DNA of 64,000 nt from Alcaligenaceae bacterium (GCA_012727555.1 JAAYGT010000157.1:1-64000); one strand, 5' to 3'; numbered from the stretch's first letter, positions 45,901 to 55,394 are shown. Notes: a model not told the origin generated them from the sequence alone. Program-made: numbers and translations.

Positions 45901-46102
45901 CATCGGCCGTGGGGGCGCCGGCGGTGCCGGTGATCAGGCCTTTGGCCGCTTTCACAACGGTGTCGCCGTAACCGGCCGCAAAGGCCGCCAGACCACCGGC
46001 CGCCACACCACCACGCAGCATCATGGTGCGACGTGTGGTGTTGACTGTTTCCTGTACTGCGGACTCTTCAGGGGTATTCGGGGTGTTTTTTGTGGTGCTC
46101 AT
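42926..46102 (-). CDS. ttrA: tetrathionate reductase catalytic subunit
   Basis: This 1058-aa molybdopterin oxidoreductase has a Tat signal with NTTRRTMMLRGG at residues 21-32. A [4Fe-4S] motif follows, with Cys100, Cys103 and Cys107 (SCLGCWTQCGV) and a distal cysteine in ATACARGSS. The active-site region NHGSYCGQSRRIG and a C-terminal cofactor domain come later. Length, Tat signal and the ttrB-ttrC-ttrA order agree with TtrA of Salmonella, which reduces tetrathionate to thiosulfate in the periplasm. The start at 46102 is chosen because the longer frame puts 36 residues before the Tat signal. The two-component ttrSR genes are absent. A related sulfur oxyanion enzyme cannot be excluded. Confidence 0.87.
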   Translation of the reverse strand: MSTTKNTPNTPEESAVQETVNTTRRTMMLRGGVAAGGLAAFAAGYGDTVVKAAKGLITGTAGAPTADAVRGNSLTPEFRIDPATGTLTTQPGQVVSTSSCLGCWTQCGVRVRVDTETNTILRTAGNPYHPLATTNPAPMETPVRQVYAQLGGEAGLEGRATACARGSSMLEQQKSPYRITQPLKRVGPRGSGQWETISFEQLVKEVCEGGNLFGEGHVDGLRAIYDTQTLIDPENPEYGPRSNQLVVNDSANEGRTGILRRFAEQSFGTINFSNHGSYCGQSRRIGMGAMLGDLRGLPHGKPDWKRSRFGLFIGSAPAQSGNPFQRQGRELAEARSRKENTFRYVVVSPILPTSSSLAAGSGNRWQPVLPGTDLALVMGMIRWIIENDRYDVKSLSQPGPAAMEAAGEASWTNATHLLVADPDHPRFGTFVRGADLGWPKPADEKQPDVFIVKGTDGTLAPHTQTSPATLFVDEVIELKNADGAPTPVRVASSLAMLRTHAQRKTLDEYAELCGVKVDDMIALAREFTSFGKQAVADTHGGSMNGSGFYTAYAIGMLNTLVGNLNVAGGLVLDAGPFGPFGPGPRYNFAQFKGRVAPKGVPLSRTRFPYEKTSEFRRKKEAGQSPYPAQAPWYPATGNISSEMIMSGLEGYPYKAKAWINHMSNPVYALPGFKNVALDKLKDPNELPLFISINPFINETNAYADYIVPDTVTYESWGISAPWADVIAKSSTVRWPTVVPAVGKTADGQTISLEVFLIAVAKTLGMPGFGDNALADKDGGTHHLNTPEDFYLRAMANMAWAGGKVVGDASDDDLEITGVARFRPALESGLKPEEWRKVAMLMTRGGRFDAIDAAWKGDHIRKAHTQALQVWNEELWRMRHALTGERYNGCPTWYPTRLADGRAAREQFPHDQWPLLMTSYKSNLMSSMSIGVERLRQVHPHNPISVNRNDADRLNIRNGDRIRVSTPGGSVEGVAVVRDGIMEGAIAIEHGYGHKELGARSHRIDGRPTPMKEALAAGVNLNEMGIPDATRGTFRNVWIDWVSGGAVRQGLPARIERIV

Positions 46103-46116
46103 GATGGGGGTCCTGT

Positions 46117-47169
46117 TCAGTGACGGGGCGCAGCGTGCAGGGCGGCGTGCGCAGTGCGTGCGGGCAGGTAGTCGAAGGCGATGCTGACGAGGGCGATCAG
46201 GGCAATGCACAGGCCCAGTACGCCCGCCATGCCCAGCAGGCCGTCACTGCCCAGCGGCATGCTGTACAGGTACAACCCGGCACCGTATTTAGGTACGCCC
46301 TGTACCCCCATGAAGAGAATCCAGCGGAAAATCCAGGCGGTGGCCAGCATCGCCGCAGCGATCAGCAGGGAATACAGGCGTGCGGTATGACGTTCAGCCG
46401 GCGCCAGCACGAGGGCCAGAATGATCAGGCCTGCGGCAATGGACCCGAACAGGCTCAGACGCCAGACCGGGAAGAGGTCAAACAGGCGCACTGCTGTATC
46501 GAAGGACGCGTCAAGCCCTGCCAGGCCGGCGGCCACCCACAGTGCCGCACAGGCCATCAGCAGCACAACGGCGCTCAGGCTCAGACGACGCAGCGTTGCG
46601 GCCGGCAGGGCCTGCAACCCACCGGGCAGCCAGCGTGCAACCAGCAGGATGGCACCCAGGGCAGCCAACCAGCCAGTCAGGGCAAAATTCAGCGGCAGAA
46701 AAGGTGTGTTCCACAGGGGGCGGGAGTGCACGGCCATCACTTCGGCACCCGTGTACACCAGAATAGAGGCGGCCGAAGCTGCGAGCAGGACGGCCAGCAC
46801 CTTGAGCAGACCGGGGCGGTGGGTCCACCAGGCCAGGGCAAACAGCAGGGTCAGGCCAATGAACACCGGCAGCAGCAGGGCACCGATGGACATCCACGAC
46901 CAGGGGGTGAAGTGGGCATAAAAATGCCAGAACCGGCCAGGCTGATGCAGGTCGGCCAGCAGGGACACAGGAGCGGACAGGGCGCTGACCAGCAGTACCG
47001 CCACAATAGCCGGCAGCAGGCGTGACATGCCCGAGCCGGCTGGCGCCAACGCCGCGGCCGCAGCCATGAGTGCCGAGGTGGCACAGATGCCGATCAGGAA
47101 AAAGTACTGGACCGCCCAGGGCAGCCAGGCGACCTCGTAGGCCGGGGTAAGTAATTCGATGATGTTCAT
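46117..47169 (-). CDS. ttrC: tetrathionate reductase membrane subunit (NrfD family)
   Basis: This 350-aa NrfD/TtrC-type quinol-oxidising membrane anchor has eight to nine helices. The N-terminus, with VAWLPWAVQYFFLIGI then LADLHQPGRFWHFYAH and FTPWSWMSIGALLLP, matches TtrC closely. It passes electrons from quinol to TtrB and TtrA. It starts 37 bp after ttrB and ends 14 bp before ttrA. Confidence 0.9.
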   Translation of the reverse strand: MNIIELLTPAYEVAWLPWAVQYFFLIGICATSALMAAAAALAPAGSGMSRLLPAIVAVLLVSALSAPVSLLADLHQPGRFWHFYAHFTPWSWMSIGALLLPVFIGLTLLFALAWWTHRPGLLKVLAVLLAASAASILVYTGAEVMAVHSRPLWNTPFLPLNFALTGWLAALGAILLVARWLPGGLQALPAATLRRLSLSAVVLLMACAALWVAAGLAGLDASFDTAVRLFDLFPVWRLSLFGSIAAGLIILALVLAPAERHTARLYSLLIAAAMLATAWIFRWILFMGVQGVPKYGAGLYLYSMPLGSDGLLGMAGVLGLCIALIALVSIAFDYLPARTAHAALHAAPRH

Positions 47170-47206
47170 GATTCAACCTTGATGCCGTGTAGGGTGCGGG
47201 CCGCGT

Positions 47207-47974
47207 TCAGTGATCGGAAACCAGACGTACACTGGCCTGGCCATCGATACCATTGACGAATTCATCGGGCATGCCGATGTAAAAAACGTGAGGCGATGTG
47301 CCCATGCCGGGTTTCAGCACTTTGACGTCGTTGCTGTTTTCCTTCAGGGTGCGCGAAATGGTGCTTTCCGGATCGTTCAGGTCACCAATGACGCGGGCGC
47401 CCCCCACGCAGCTTTCCACACAGGCCGGCAACAGGCCGGCTTCCAGGCGGTGTTCGCAGAAGGTGCATTTGTCGGCGGTTTGTGTTTCGTGGTTGATGAA
47501 ACGGGCATCGTACGGACATGCCTGCACGCAGTAGCCGCAGCCGACACACCGTTCGTTGTCGACCAGCACAATGCCGTCTTCACGCTGGAACGTGGCCTGC
47601 ACCGGGCAGACGGGAACACAAGGCGGGTTGTCGCAGTGGTTGCACAGACGCGGCAGGCTGAACATGGCTGGCGCATCGGTTTCGGGGAGAGCGACTTCGT
47701 ACTGAAGGACGGTGGTGCGAAACTGACCAATGGGTGGCTGGTTTTCCAGCGAGCAACTGACCGTACAGGCCTGGCAGCCGATGCACTTGCGCAGATCAAC
47801 CACCATGCCGTACCGCTTGCCGGCCATGCCTGGCCGGCGCGGCGGTTGTGTTGCGGCGGTGGCAGGTTGGATGGGAATGACGGTGGCCGTGGCGCTCAGG
47901 CCCAGCAGGCCTTTAAGGAAGCCTCGCTTCCCTGGTTGAAGCGGCCGGCGTATTTCTTCGTGCTGCAGTGTCAT
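47207..47974 (-). CDS. ttrB: tetrathionate reductase iron-sulfur subunit
   Basis: This 255-aa ferredoxin-like subunit has four cysteine clusters for [4Fe-4S] centres: CIGCQACTVSC, CNHCDNPPCVPVC, CVGCGYCVQAC and CTFCEHRLEAGLLPAC. The Tat signal is GKRGFLKGLLGL, with Lys-Arg in place of the usual twin Arg; the same rare KR form is known in Salmonella TtrB. An upstream Met (48004 region) would lengthen the signal; 47974 is preferred. It is the first gene of ttrBCA. Confidence 0.92.
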   Translation of the reverse strand: MTLQHEEIRRPLQPGKRGFLKGLLGLSATATVIPIQPATAATQPPRRPGMAGKRYGMVVDLRKCIGCQACTVSCSLENQPPIGQFRTTVLQYEVALPETDAPAMFSLPRLCNHCDNPPCVPVCPVQATFQREDGIVLVDNERCVGCGYCVQACPYDARFINHETQTADKCTFCEHRLEAGLLPACVESCVGGARVIGDLNDPESTISRTLKENSNDVKVLKPGMGTSPHVFYIGMPDEFVNGIDGQASVRLVSDH

Positions 47975-48006
47975 GATCGGGTCTCTTGGTGCTGTTTCAT
48001 GCATGG

Positions 48007-48036
48007 AAAGCATGATTCGGTCTTGAATGATGCTTT
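48007..48036 (-). promoter_or_regulatory. imperfect inverted repeat in the ttrB leader
   Basis: AAAGCATGATT (48007-48017) and AATGATGCTTT (48026-48036) match at 10 of 11 positions with an 8-nt spacer. It lies between the tandem palindromes and the ttrB start and could be a hairpin in the leader RNA or another protein site. Confidence 0.45.
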
Positions 48037-48039
48037 CTT

Positions 48040-48075
48040 AAGGTTATAACCTTATTACTAAAAGGGATAACCCTT
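48040..48075. promoter_or_regulatory. tandem palindromes between ttrBCA and the SLC13 permease
   Basis: AAGGTTATAACCTT (48040-48053) is a perfect 14-bp palindrome. AAGGGATAACCCTT (48062-48075) is a close relative with arms AAGGG/CCCTT. Their centres are 22 bp apart, two helical turns, so a dimeric regulator could bind both on one face. Both are followed by TATT on the plus strand. They do not look like FNR, ArcA or ModE sites. Confidence 0.6.
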
Positions 48076-48280
48076 ATTGAGATGTATCAAGTGACCTGCC
48101 GATGTGTTGAAAATCAGTGCATTTCCCAGCGGTTAAAATGGCGCTGGCGTTTTTGCTCCTTGGGGTTTGTTGTCGTACCGGGGGCAAACAGCGCCGACAC
48201 ATTCATTGCCCGTGGCGTTTCGGCCGGAACCTTCCCCGCGTCCGTGCGCTGTACGGCCTCTTTCTTCAGGTTGTCTTTTT

Positions 48281-50122
48281 ATGCCCTCCGGTCTTGCCCT
48301 GAACCAGGAACTGCTGCTGGTTCTGGGATTGTTGTGCTGTGCGGTCGTCATGTTTGCCCGCAACAAGCCTCGCATGGATGTCGTGGCCCTGCTCATGATG
48401 GTGGCGCTGCCTTTGACCGGCGTCATTTCGCCCACCGAAGCGCTGATGGGGCTCAGCGACCCCAATATTGTGCTGATCGCGGCGTTGTTCGTGATCGGGG
48501 AGGGGCTGGTGCGTACGGGTGTGGCCCAGCAACTGGGCGATTGGCTGACGCGGCGTGCGGGTGCCAGCGAGACGCGTCTGCTGGTTTTGCTGATGATGAT
48601 CGTTGCCGGCGTGGGTGCGTTCATGAGTTCCACCGGGGTCGTGGCCATTTTCATTCCCATCGTGTTGCGCATTGCCCGTCAGGCTGACATTCCTGCCGCC
48701 CGCTTGATGATGCCTTTGTCGGTGGCCGCGTTGATCAGCGGCATGATGACGCTGGTGGCTACCGCCCCTAACCTGGTGATCCAGGCAGAGCTGGTCCGGC
48801 GTGGGCATGACGGTTTCGGCTTTTTCAGTTTCACGCCATTTGGCGTGCCGATTCTTGTACTGGCTCTGGTGTACATGGTGGTGGTCCGGCGTTTTCTGGG
48901 GCGAGATGACGCAGGCGTGGTTTCGGCCCGACCGTTGTGGTCCGACTGGGTCCGTCAGTACGGACTGGCCGGACGTGACCGGCGTCTGCTGGTTACGCCG
49001 GAATCCCTGCTGCCGGGCGAAACCCTGGAAAGTCTGAATTTGCGCGGCAGCATGGGCATCAATATTCTGGCCATCGAGCGACCGCGTCGTTTTGGCTACG
49101 ACTTGATCGAGGCCCGTGGCCGTACACGCCTGAAGGCGGGCGACGTGCTGTTGATCGATATACGCAATCCGGATTTCGACATGGATGCATTTTGCCAGGC
49201 GCATCGCATCCAGGACATGCCTTTGTCGGGTGTGTATTTTCGTGATCGCTTCCAGGAAATGGGCATGGCCGAAGTGCTTGTTTCGCCCAATGCCCGCATG
49301 ATTGGCAAGACGCTGCTCGACCTGCGTTTCCGGTCGGTGTTCGACGTCACTGTCGTTGGCCTGCGGCATGGCAAGCAGCCGGTGTCCGGTTCCGTGGTTG
49401 AGGAGTCTTTGCAGGCCGGTGATACCTTGCTGGTGGTCGGTACCTGGCGTGCCATCCGAAGGCTGGCCCAGAACCGCCGTGATCTGATCGTGCTCGATTT
49501 GCCGGCCGAGTCTGATGACGTTGCCCCGGCCCGGCGCAACGGGCCCTTTGCCCTGTTCACCCTGTTGCTGGTTATTGCCATGATGGTCACAGGGGTGGTC
49601 AGCAATGTCCAGGCGGCGCTGATCGGTTGTTTACTGCTGGGGTGGTTCAAGTGCATTGACATGCCAGCGGCGTATCGCTCCATTCACTGGCAAAGTCTGG
49701 TCCTGATTGTCGGCATGTTGCCCTTTTCCCTGGCCTTGCAGCGTACCGGAGGCATCGACCTGGCGGCGCAGGGCTTGCTGGCCGCCCTGGATGGGGTGGG
49801 CCCTCAGGGGGTGCTGGCCGCAGTGTTTGCCACCACGGCCGTGCTGGGGCTGTTCATTTCCAACACCGCCACTGCGGTTCTCATGACGCCTGTCGCTCTG
49901 GCGATTGCCCAGGTGCTGAACGCTTCGCCCTACCCGTTTGCCATGACGGTTGCGCTCGCTTCGTCGGCGGCGTTCATGACGCCGGTGTCCTCGCCTGTCA
50001 ACACGCTGGTGGTCGGGCCGGGTAATTACCGTTTCATGGACTTCGTGATCTTTGGTGTGCCGCTGACCGTGCTGGTCATGGGCCTGACCGTGTTTCTGGT
50101 GCCCCGGCTGTTGCCGTTTTAG
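48281..50122 (+). CDS. SLC13/DASS-family permease with RCK-C (TrkA-C) domains
   Basis: This 613-aa permease has membrane segments in its first ~190 and last ~180 residues. The motifs VVAIFIPIVLRIARQ and LVATAPNLVIQAELV are characteristic. Between the halves lies a soluble part with two TrkA-C-like domains (about 210-380: LLPGETLESLNLRGSMG, then MIGKTLLDLRFRSVFDV). The second membrane half has LFISNTATAVLMTPVALAIA and MTPVSSPVNTLVVGP. Members carry dicarboxylates or sulfur oxyanions such as sulfate. It is divergent from ttrBCA, making a sulfur oxyanion substrate attractive but unproven. Confidence 0.85.
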   Translation: MPSGLALNQELLLVLGLLCCAVVMFARNKPRMDVVALLMMVALPLTGVISPTEALMGLSDPNIVLIAALFVIGEGLVRTGVAQQLGDWLTRRAGASETRLLVLLMMIVAGVGAFMSSTGVVAIFIPIVLRIARQADIPAARLMMPLSVAALISGMMTLVATAPNLVIQAELVRRGHDGFGFFSFTPFGVPILVLALVYMVVVRRFLGRDDAGVVSARPLWSDWVRQYGLAGRDRRLLVTPESLLPGETLESLNLRGSMGINILAIERPRRFGYDLIEARGRTRLKAGDVLLIDIRNPDFDMDAFCQAHRIQDMPLSGVYFRDRFQEMGMAEVLVSPNARMIGKTLLDLRFRSVFDVTVVGLRHGKQPVSGSVVEESLQAGDTLLVVGTWRAIRRLAQNRRDLIVLDLPAESDDVAPARRNGPFALFTLLLVIAMMVTGVVSNVQAALIGCLLLGWFKCIDMPAAYRSIHWQSLVLIVGMLPFSLALQRTGGIDLAAQGLLAALDGVGPQGVLAAVFATTAVLGLFISNTATAVLMTPVALAIAQVLNASPYPFAMTVALASSAAFMTPVSSPVNTLVVGPGNYRFMDFVIFGVPLTVLVMGLTVFLVPRLLPF

Positions 50123-50180
50123 ACGGCAGGTTTTTGTCGTGTCCGCGTTAAACTGAAGCCTGGTCGGTAAGGAGTTGTGT

Positions 50181-51254
50181 ATGAAATCGTGGTCGAGTCG
50201 TTTGGGCGTGGCCGTGCTGGTTGCTGCGGCGCTTGCCGGTGCCGGTGTCTTTTACTGGCAACGCACGCAGCACGCCGGCTATGGTCCGGGTTTTGTCAGT
50301 GGCAATGGCCGGATCGAGGCCACAGAAATCGATGTTTCCACCAAATTGGCCGGCCGGTTGCTCGATATTCAGGTTGCCGAAGGCAGTTTTGTGAAGGCCG
50401 GTGAACCTTTGGCCCGCATGCAGACCGACACCCTTGAGGCGCAGCGTGATGAAGCCCGGGCCCAGTTGCAGCAGGCACACCATGCCGTGGCCACGGCGCA
50501 GGCCATGGTGCTTGCCCGCCAAAGCGAACAAACAGCGGCCCAGGCGGTGGTTACGCAGCGTGAAGCTGAACTGCATCTGGCCCACCAGCGTCTGGGCCGT
50601 TCTGAACAATTGGCTGTACGAGGCGCCGTGCCGCGCCAGACGCTCGACGATGACCGCGCTGCCCTGGGCACCGCCCAGGCCCTTCTGGCGGCCTCCCATG
50701 CGCAGGTGGCTGCTGCTGCCGCTGCCGTGCAGGCGGCCCGAACCCAGGTCGTCAGTGCGGAATCTGCGGTCATCGCGGCAGAGGCCACGGTGGCTCGAAT
50801 CCAGGCGGATATCAACGACAGCGTGTTGTCTTCGCCGCGCGACGGGCGTGTGCAGTTTCGTGTCGCCAGCCCGGGCGAGGTGCTGGCTGCGGGCGGAAAA
50901 GTGCTGAATGTGGTCGATCTGGCCGATGTTTACATGACCTTCTTCCTGCCTGAAACCGTGGCGGGCAGGGTTGCCCTGGGTGCCCAGGTGCGATTGATCC
51001 TTGATGCGGCGCCTCAGTACGTGATCCCGGCACGTATTTCTTTCGTGGCCAGTACGGCCCAGTTCACCCCCAAAACGGTTGAAACGGCCAGTGAGCGGCA
51101 AAAGCTCATGTTCCGCGTGAAGGCCCAGATTCCGCCCGAACTGCTGCAAAAGCACCTGGAACAGGTCAAGACGGGGTTGCCGGGTATTGCCTGGGTACGC
51201 CTTGATGATGCACAGGATTGGCCCGAGGCGCTGCAGGTACGCCTGCCCGATTGA
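50181..51254 (+). CDS. HlyD-family periplasmic adaptor, YhiI-like
   Basis: This 357-aa membrane fusion protein has one N-terminal membrane helix ([19 protein letters not shown]), a biotinyl-lipoyl-like start [20 protein letters not shown], a long Ala/Gln-rich coiled-coil (about 85-215), and a second lipoyl half with [20 protein letters not shown]. It bridges an inner-membrane ABC exporter to the outer membrane. AAGGAG lies six bases before the ATG at 50181. It leads an exporter operon with the RbbA-like and YhhJ-like genes. Confidence 0.9.
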   Translation: MKSWSSRLGVAVLVAAALAGAGVFYWQRTQHAGYGPGFVSGNGRIEATEIDVSTKLAGRLLDIQVAEGSFVKAGEPLARMQTDTLEAQRDEARAQLQQAHHAVATAQAMVLARQSEQTAAQAVVTQREAELHLAHQRLGRSEQLAVRGAVPRQTLDDDRAALGTAQALLAASHAQVAAAAAAVQAARTQVVSAESAVIAAEATVARIQADINDSVLSSPRDGRVQFRVASPGEVLAAGGKVLNVVDLADVYMTFFLPETVAGRVALGAQVRLILDAAPQYVIPARISFVASTAQFTPKTVETASERQKLMFRVKAQIPPELLQKHLEQVKTGLPGIAWVRLDDAQDWPEALQVRLPD

Positions 51255-51271
51255 ATGGCGGAGGCTACATC

Positions 51272-54145
51272 ATGAGCCAGTCCCCTGCGAACCCGTCGCT
51301 GCCTTCGGATCCCGGCGTCGGGTCGTGGATCGCCGATATCCGGGGCGTCAGTCTGAACTACGGCAAGGCACAGGCCTTGCAGGCCATCGATCTGCATATT
51401 CCTGCCGGGTGTGTGGCCGGCCTGATCGGCCCTGACGGGGTCGGCAAGTCCAGTCTGCTGGCTCTGCTGGCCGGAGCGCGTGTGGTGCAGCAGGGTACGG
51501 TCATGGTTCTGGGGGGCAGCATGGCCGATCCGCAGCACCGTCAGGCCGTGTGTCCGCACATTGCCTACATGCCTCAGGGGCTGGGAAAGAATCTGTATCC
51601 CACGCTGTCGGTGCGCGAAAATCTGGAGTTTTTTGGTCGCATGTTCGGCCATTCTGCCCCCGAACGCGCACGGCGTATTGATGATCTGGTGACCAGCACC
51701 GGGCTGGCCGAGTTTCTTGACCGGCCGGCCGGCAAGCTTTCCGGGGGCATGAAGCAGAAGCTGGGCCTGTGTTGTGCGCTCATTCACGATCCCGACTTCC
51801 TGATCCTTGATGAACCCACGACCGGGGTGGATCCCCTGGCGCGCAGTCAGTTCTGGGAACTGATCGCCCGCATTCGCCGCGATCGTCCGGGCATGAGCGT
51901 GATCGTTGCCACGGCCTACATGGATGAAGCCGATGGCTTTGACTGGCTGGTGGCCATGGACGAAGGGCGTATTCTGGCAACCGGTACGCCTGTTGAACTG
52001 CACCGGCGCACCGGCACGGCTTCGCTGGAGCGGGCTTTCATTGCCTTGCTGCCCGAGCACAAGCGGCGCGACTACCGTCCGGTCGACATTCCACCGCTCG
52101 TGGTACACACTGACGCCGGGCTGGCCATCGAAGCCCGCGATCTCACCATGCGTTTCGGCCCGTTCGTGGCGGTCGATCACGTCAGTTTCCAGATTCGTCG
52201 TGGCGAAATTTTCGGTTTTCTGGGGTCGAACGGGTGCGGCAAGTCCACCACCATGAAAATGCTGACCGGGCTGTTGCCGGCCTCCGAAGGCCAGGCCTGG
52301 CTGTTCGGGGAAGCCATTGATGGCGACAACCTGGCCACCCGGCGACGTGTAGGGTATATGTCGCAGTCTTTTTCGCTGTATTCCGAACTGACGGTACGGC
52401 AAAACCTGGTGTTGCATGCGCGCCTGTTCCAGGTGCCAGAGCCTGCCATTGCCGAACGTGTGCGTGTCATGGCGGAGCGTTTCGGTTTGCTGGAGGTGCT
52501 CGACGCCTTGCCCGACAACCTGCCCCTGGGCATGCGGCAGCGCCTGTCGCTGGCGGTTGCGGTTGTGCATGAACCCGAGCTGCTGATTCTTGACGAGCCC
52601 ACATCCGGGGTCGATCCCGTGGCGCGTGATGTTTTCTGGCAGCTTATGGTCGATCTGGCCCGCAACGATGGCGTCACCATTTTCATTTCCACCCATTTCA
52701 TGAACGAAGGGGCGCGGTGTGACCGCATTTCCCTGATGCACGCCGGTAAGGTGCTGGTCAGCGATACGCCAGATCGCCTGGTCGCGCAACGTGGTGCACG
52801 CACTCTTGAGGAAGCGTTCATCGGGTATCTGAAAGATGCGGTGGAGCAGGGCGGGTCCGCCACGCCAACGACTGCACTTAAGGCATCAGAGTCTGCTGAG
52901 TCACCCCCTAAACCACAAGACCCGGGCTGTTTCCCGGGGGCGGGCAGTGCAGTGGCCCGCGTTGCCAATGAAGAATCTGTAGCGTCCCGGCCGCCACCCC
53001 GGCCGCCATCGGCCAGGTTCAGTCTGGCCCGTGCCTTCAGTTTCGCCTGGCTGGAAAGCCTGCAGCTGCAGCGCGATCCCTTGCGCCGTTTGCTGGCCTT
53101 GTTGGGTACGGCCATGCTCATGTTTATCATGGGCTATGGCATCAACATGGATGTCGAGGATCTGAACTATGCCATTCTTGATCGGGATCAGACCCAGCTG
53201 AGCCGTAACTATGCCTTGAATTTGTCCGGTTCACGCTATTTTGTCGAGCGTGAGCCGCTGCACGATTACGACGCTCTTGATCGGCGCATGCGCAGCGGCG
53301 AGCTGGCACTGGCGATCGAAATTCCCGCCGGTTTTGCCCGCGATGTTGCCCGTGGCAGCACGCCGGAAATCGGTGCCTGGATCGATGGCGCCAACCCGCA
53401 GCGTGCCGAAACCGTGCTGGGTTATCTGAAAGGCATGCATCAGCACTGGCTGGTGGACCAGGCCCGTCACCGGCTTGGCGTGGATCAGGCCACGCTTGTA
53501 CCTGCCACGGTCGAGACCCGGTATCGCTACAACCCCGACGTCAAAAGCCTGCCGGCCATGGTGCCGGCGGTCATTCCCCTGTTGTTGCTCATGATTCCGG
53601 CCATGCTGGCCGCCTTGTCGGTGGTGCGTGAAAAGGAACTGGGATCCATCATGAACCTGTACGTCACCCCGGCCACCCGTACCGAATTCCTGCTGGGTAA
53701 ACAGTTGCCCTATATTGCCCTGGGCATGTTGAACTATCTGTTGATGGTGGGGCTGGCCATTACGGTCTTTCAGGTGCCGCTCAAGGGCAGTTTCTGGACG
53801 CTGACCCTGGCGGCGCTGCTGTATGTGATGTTTGCCACCGGTTTTGGTCTGTTTGCCTCAAGCTTCACCCGCAGCCAGATTGCCGCCATGTTCCTGGCCA
53901 TCATCGGCACCATTCTGCCGGCGGTGCAGTTTGCCGGCTTGCTTAATCCGGTCAGCTCGCTTGAAGGGCTGGGTGCACTGGTGGGGCAGGTGTACCCGGC
54001 CACGCATTTCCTGACCATCAGCCGGGGTGTTTTCAGTAAAGCGTTGGGGTTTGGCGATCTGGCCGCGTCATTCTGGCCTCTGGCCTTGTCTGTGCCGGTG
54101 ATCCTTCTGGCATCAATCGCCTTGCTGCCGCGACAGGAGCGTTGA
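51272..54145 (+). CDS. rbbA: RbbA-like ABC transporter: two ATPase domains fused to a permease
   Basis: This 957-aa fusion has a first ATPase (Walker [10 protein letters not shown] at 53-61, signature [11 protein letters not shown], Walker [13 protein letters not shown]) and a second (Walker [10 protein letters not shown] about 317-325, Walker [13 protein letters not shown]). The second signature motif is degenerate (LPLGMRQRL). A Pro-rich linker then leads to a C-terminal ABC-2 permease half of about 370 residues. This is the RbbA/YhiH architecture; E. coli RbbA was reported to act at ribosomes. Here the operon context with HlyD and YhhJ supports export. GGAGG precedes the ATG. The linker is longer than in E. 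coli. Confidence 0.88.
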   Translation: MSQSPANPSLPSDPGVGSWIADIRGVSLNYGKAQALQAIDLHIPAGCVAGLIGPDGVGKSSLLALLAGARVVQQGTVMVLGGSMADPQHRQAVCPHIAYMPQGLGKNLYPTLSVRENLEFFGRMFGHSAPERARRIDDLVTSTGLAEFLDRPAGKLSGGMKQKLGLCCALIHDPDFLILDEPTTGVDPLARSQFWELIARIRRDRPGMSVIVATAYMDEADGFDWLVAMDEGRILATGTPVELHRRTGTASLERAFIALLPEHKRRDYRPVDIPPLVVHTDAGLAIEARDLTMRFGPFVAVDHVSFQIRRGEIFGFLGSNGCGKSTTMKMLTGLLPASEGQAWLFGEAIDGDNLATRRRVGYMSQSFSLYSELTVRQNLVLHARLFQVPEPAIAERVRVMAERFGLLEVLDALPDNLPLGMRQRLSLAVAVVHEPELLILDEPTSGVDPVARDVFWQLMVDLARNDGVTIFISTHFMNEGARCDRISLMHAGKVLVSDTPDRLVAQRGARTLEEAFIGYLKDAVEQGGSATPTTALKASESAESPPKPQDPGCFPGAGSAVARVANEESVASRPPPRPPSARFSLARAFSFAWLESLQLQRDPLRRLLALLGTAMLMFIMGYGINMDVEDLNYAILDRDQTQLSRNYALNLSGSRYFVEREPLHDYDALDRRMRSGELALAIEIPAGFARDVARGSTPEIGAWIDGANPQRAETVLGYLKGMHQHWLVDQARHRLGVDQATLVPATVETRYRYNPDVKSLPAMVPAVIPLLLLMIPAMLAALSVVREKELGSIMNLYVTPATRTEFLLGKQLPYIALGMLNYLLMVGLAITVFQVPLKGSFWTLTLAALLYVMFATGFGLFASSFTRSQIAAMFLAIIGTILPAVQFAGLLNPVSSLEGLGALVGQVYPATHFLTISRGVFSKALGFGDLAASFWPLALSVPVILLASIALLPRQER

Positions 54146-54146
54146 C

Positions 54147-55271
54147 ATGCGCAGCGGCTTGACTGTTTTCCGCCTGGGCGTCAAAGAGCTCTGGAGCCTG
54201 GTTCGCGATCCGGCCATGTTGATCCTGATCGTGTACATGTTTACCGTGGCCATTTATTCGGCGGCCACGGCCATGCCGGAAACCCTGCACAACGCGGCCA
54301 TTGCCATTGTCGACGAAGACCGTTCGCCGTTGTCGGGCCGGATTGTGTCGGCGTTTTATCCGCCCCAGTACGCACCCCCCCGGCTGATCAGCCACGACGA
54401 GGTGGATCCGGCCATGGATACCGGTCTCTACACATTTGTGCTGACCATTCCCCCGGGTTTTCAGGCCGATGTGCTGGCTGGCAGGGCGCCCGGCCTGCAA
54501 CTGAATGTGGATGCCACCCGCATGTCGCAGGCTTTCACCGGCAGCAGTTACATACAGCAAATTGCCCTGGCCGAAGTCAATGAATTCCTGCAAGGGCACC
54601 GGCGTGTGCCGGCATCGGGGGTGGAACTGGTCGAGCGCGTGCGGTTCAATCCGACCCTGGAGCGTTCATGGTTCGGTTCGCTGATGGAAGCCATCAACAG
54701 CATCACCATGCTGTCCATTATTCTGACCGGCGCTGCCCTGATCCGCGAGCGTGAACATGGCACCATCGAGCATTTGCTGGTCATGCCGGTTACACCTTTG
54801 CAGATCATGGTGTCCAAGGTCTGGTCCATGGGGCTGGTGGTGCTGATTGCGACGGCGTTGTCTTTGTTGCTGGTGATCCGTGGTGCCATTGGGGTACCCA
54901 TTGAAGGGTCGATACTGTTGTTTCTTGCAGGTACCCTGCTGCATCTGTTTGCCACCACATCCATGGGCATTTTCATGGCCACGCTGGCCCGCAGCATGCC
55001 CCAGTTCGGCCTGCTGCTGGTCATGGTGCTGTTGCCCTTGCAGATGCTGTCGGGCGGGCAGACTCCGCGCGAAAGCATGCCGCAACTGGTGCAGGACATC
55101 ATGTTGCTGGCACCCACCACGCATTTTGTTTCTCTGGGGCAAGCCATACTTTATCGTGGTGCGGGGCTGGATGTGGTCTGGCCCCAGTTTCTGGCCTTGG
55201 TGCTGATCGGCAGCGTTTTTTTTGTGGTTGCCTTGCGACGTTTCAGGGTTGCGCTGGGGCAAATGGCGTGA
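54147..55271 (+). CDS. yhhJ: ABC-2 type permease, YhhJ-like
   Basis: This 374-aa permease has an N-terminal helix, a large periplasmic loop (about 45-180) and five further helices, including a REREHGTIEHLLVMPVTP segment typical of ABC-2 exporters. It starts one base after the rbbA stop. It probably pairs with the permease half of RbbA. Its substrate is unknown. Confidence 0.88.
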   Translation: MRSGLTVFRLGVKELWSLVRDPAMLILIVYMFTVAIYSAATAMPETLHNAAIAIVDEDRSPLSGRIVSAFYPPQYAPPRLISHDEVDPAMDTGLYTFVLTIPPGFQADVLAGRAPGLQLNVDATRMSQAFTGSSYIQQIALAEVNEFLQGHRRVPASGVELVERVRFNPTLERSWFGSLMEAINSITMLSIILTGAALIREREHGTIEHLLVMPVTPLQIMVSKVWSMGLVVLIATALSLLLVIRGAIGVPIEGSILLFLAGTLLHLFATTSMGIFMATLARSMPQFGLLLVMVLLPLQMLSGGQTPRESMPQLVQDIMLLAPTTHFVSLGQAILYRGAGLDVVWPQFLALVLIGSVFFVVALRRFRVALGQMA

Positions 55272-55314
55272 CACGGAATGTGACACACCCGCAGGTGCCC
55301 GGATGTCGATCGTT

Positions 55315-55320
55315 ATAATC
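55315..55320 (+). promoter_or_regulatory. consensus -10 element before the sensor kinase gene
   Basis: A perfect TATAAT lies 75 bp before the kinase start in the 123-bp gap. No good -35 is seen at 16-18 bp, so an activator may be needed if this is a promoter. Confidence 0.4.
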
Positions 55321-55394
55321 GGGTACTGGACGTGACGGGGTCCGCTGTATGGGTTGTCTGTTGGTGCAGCCGTATTGATTCAAAGGAGACCTGA

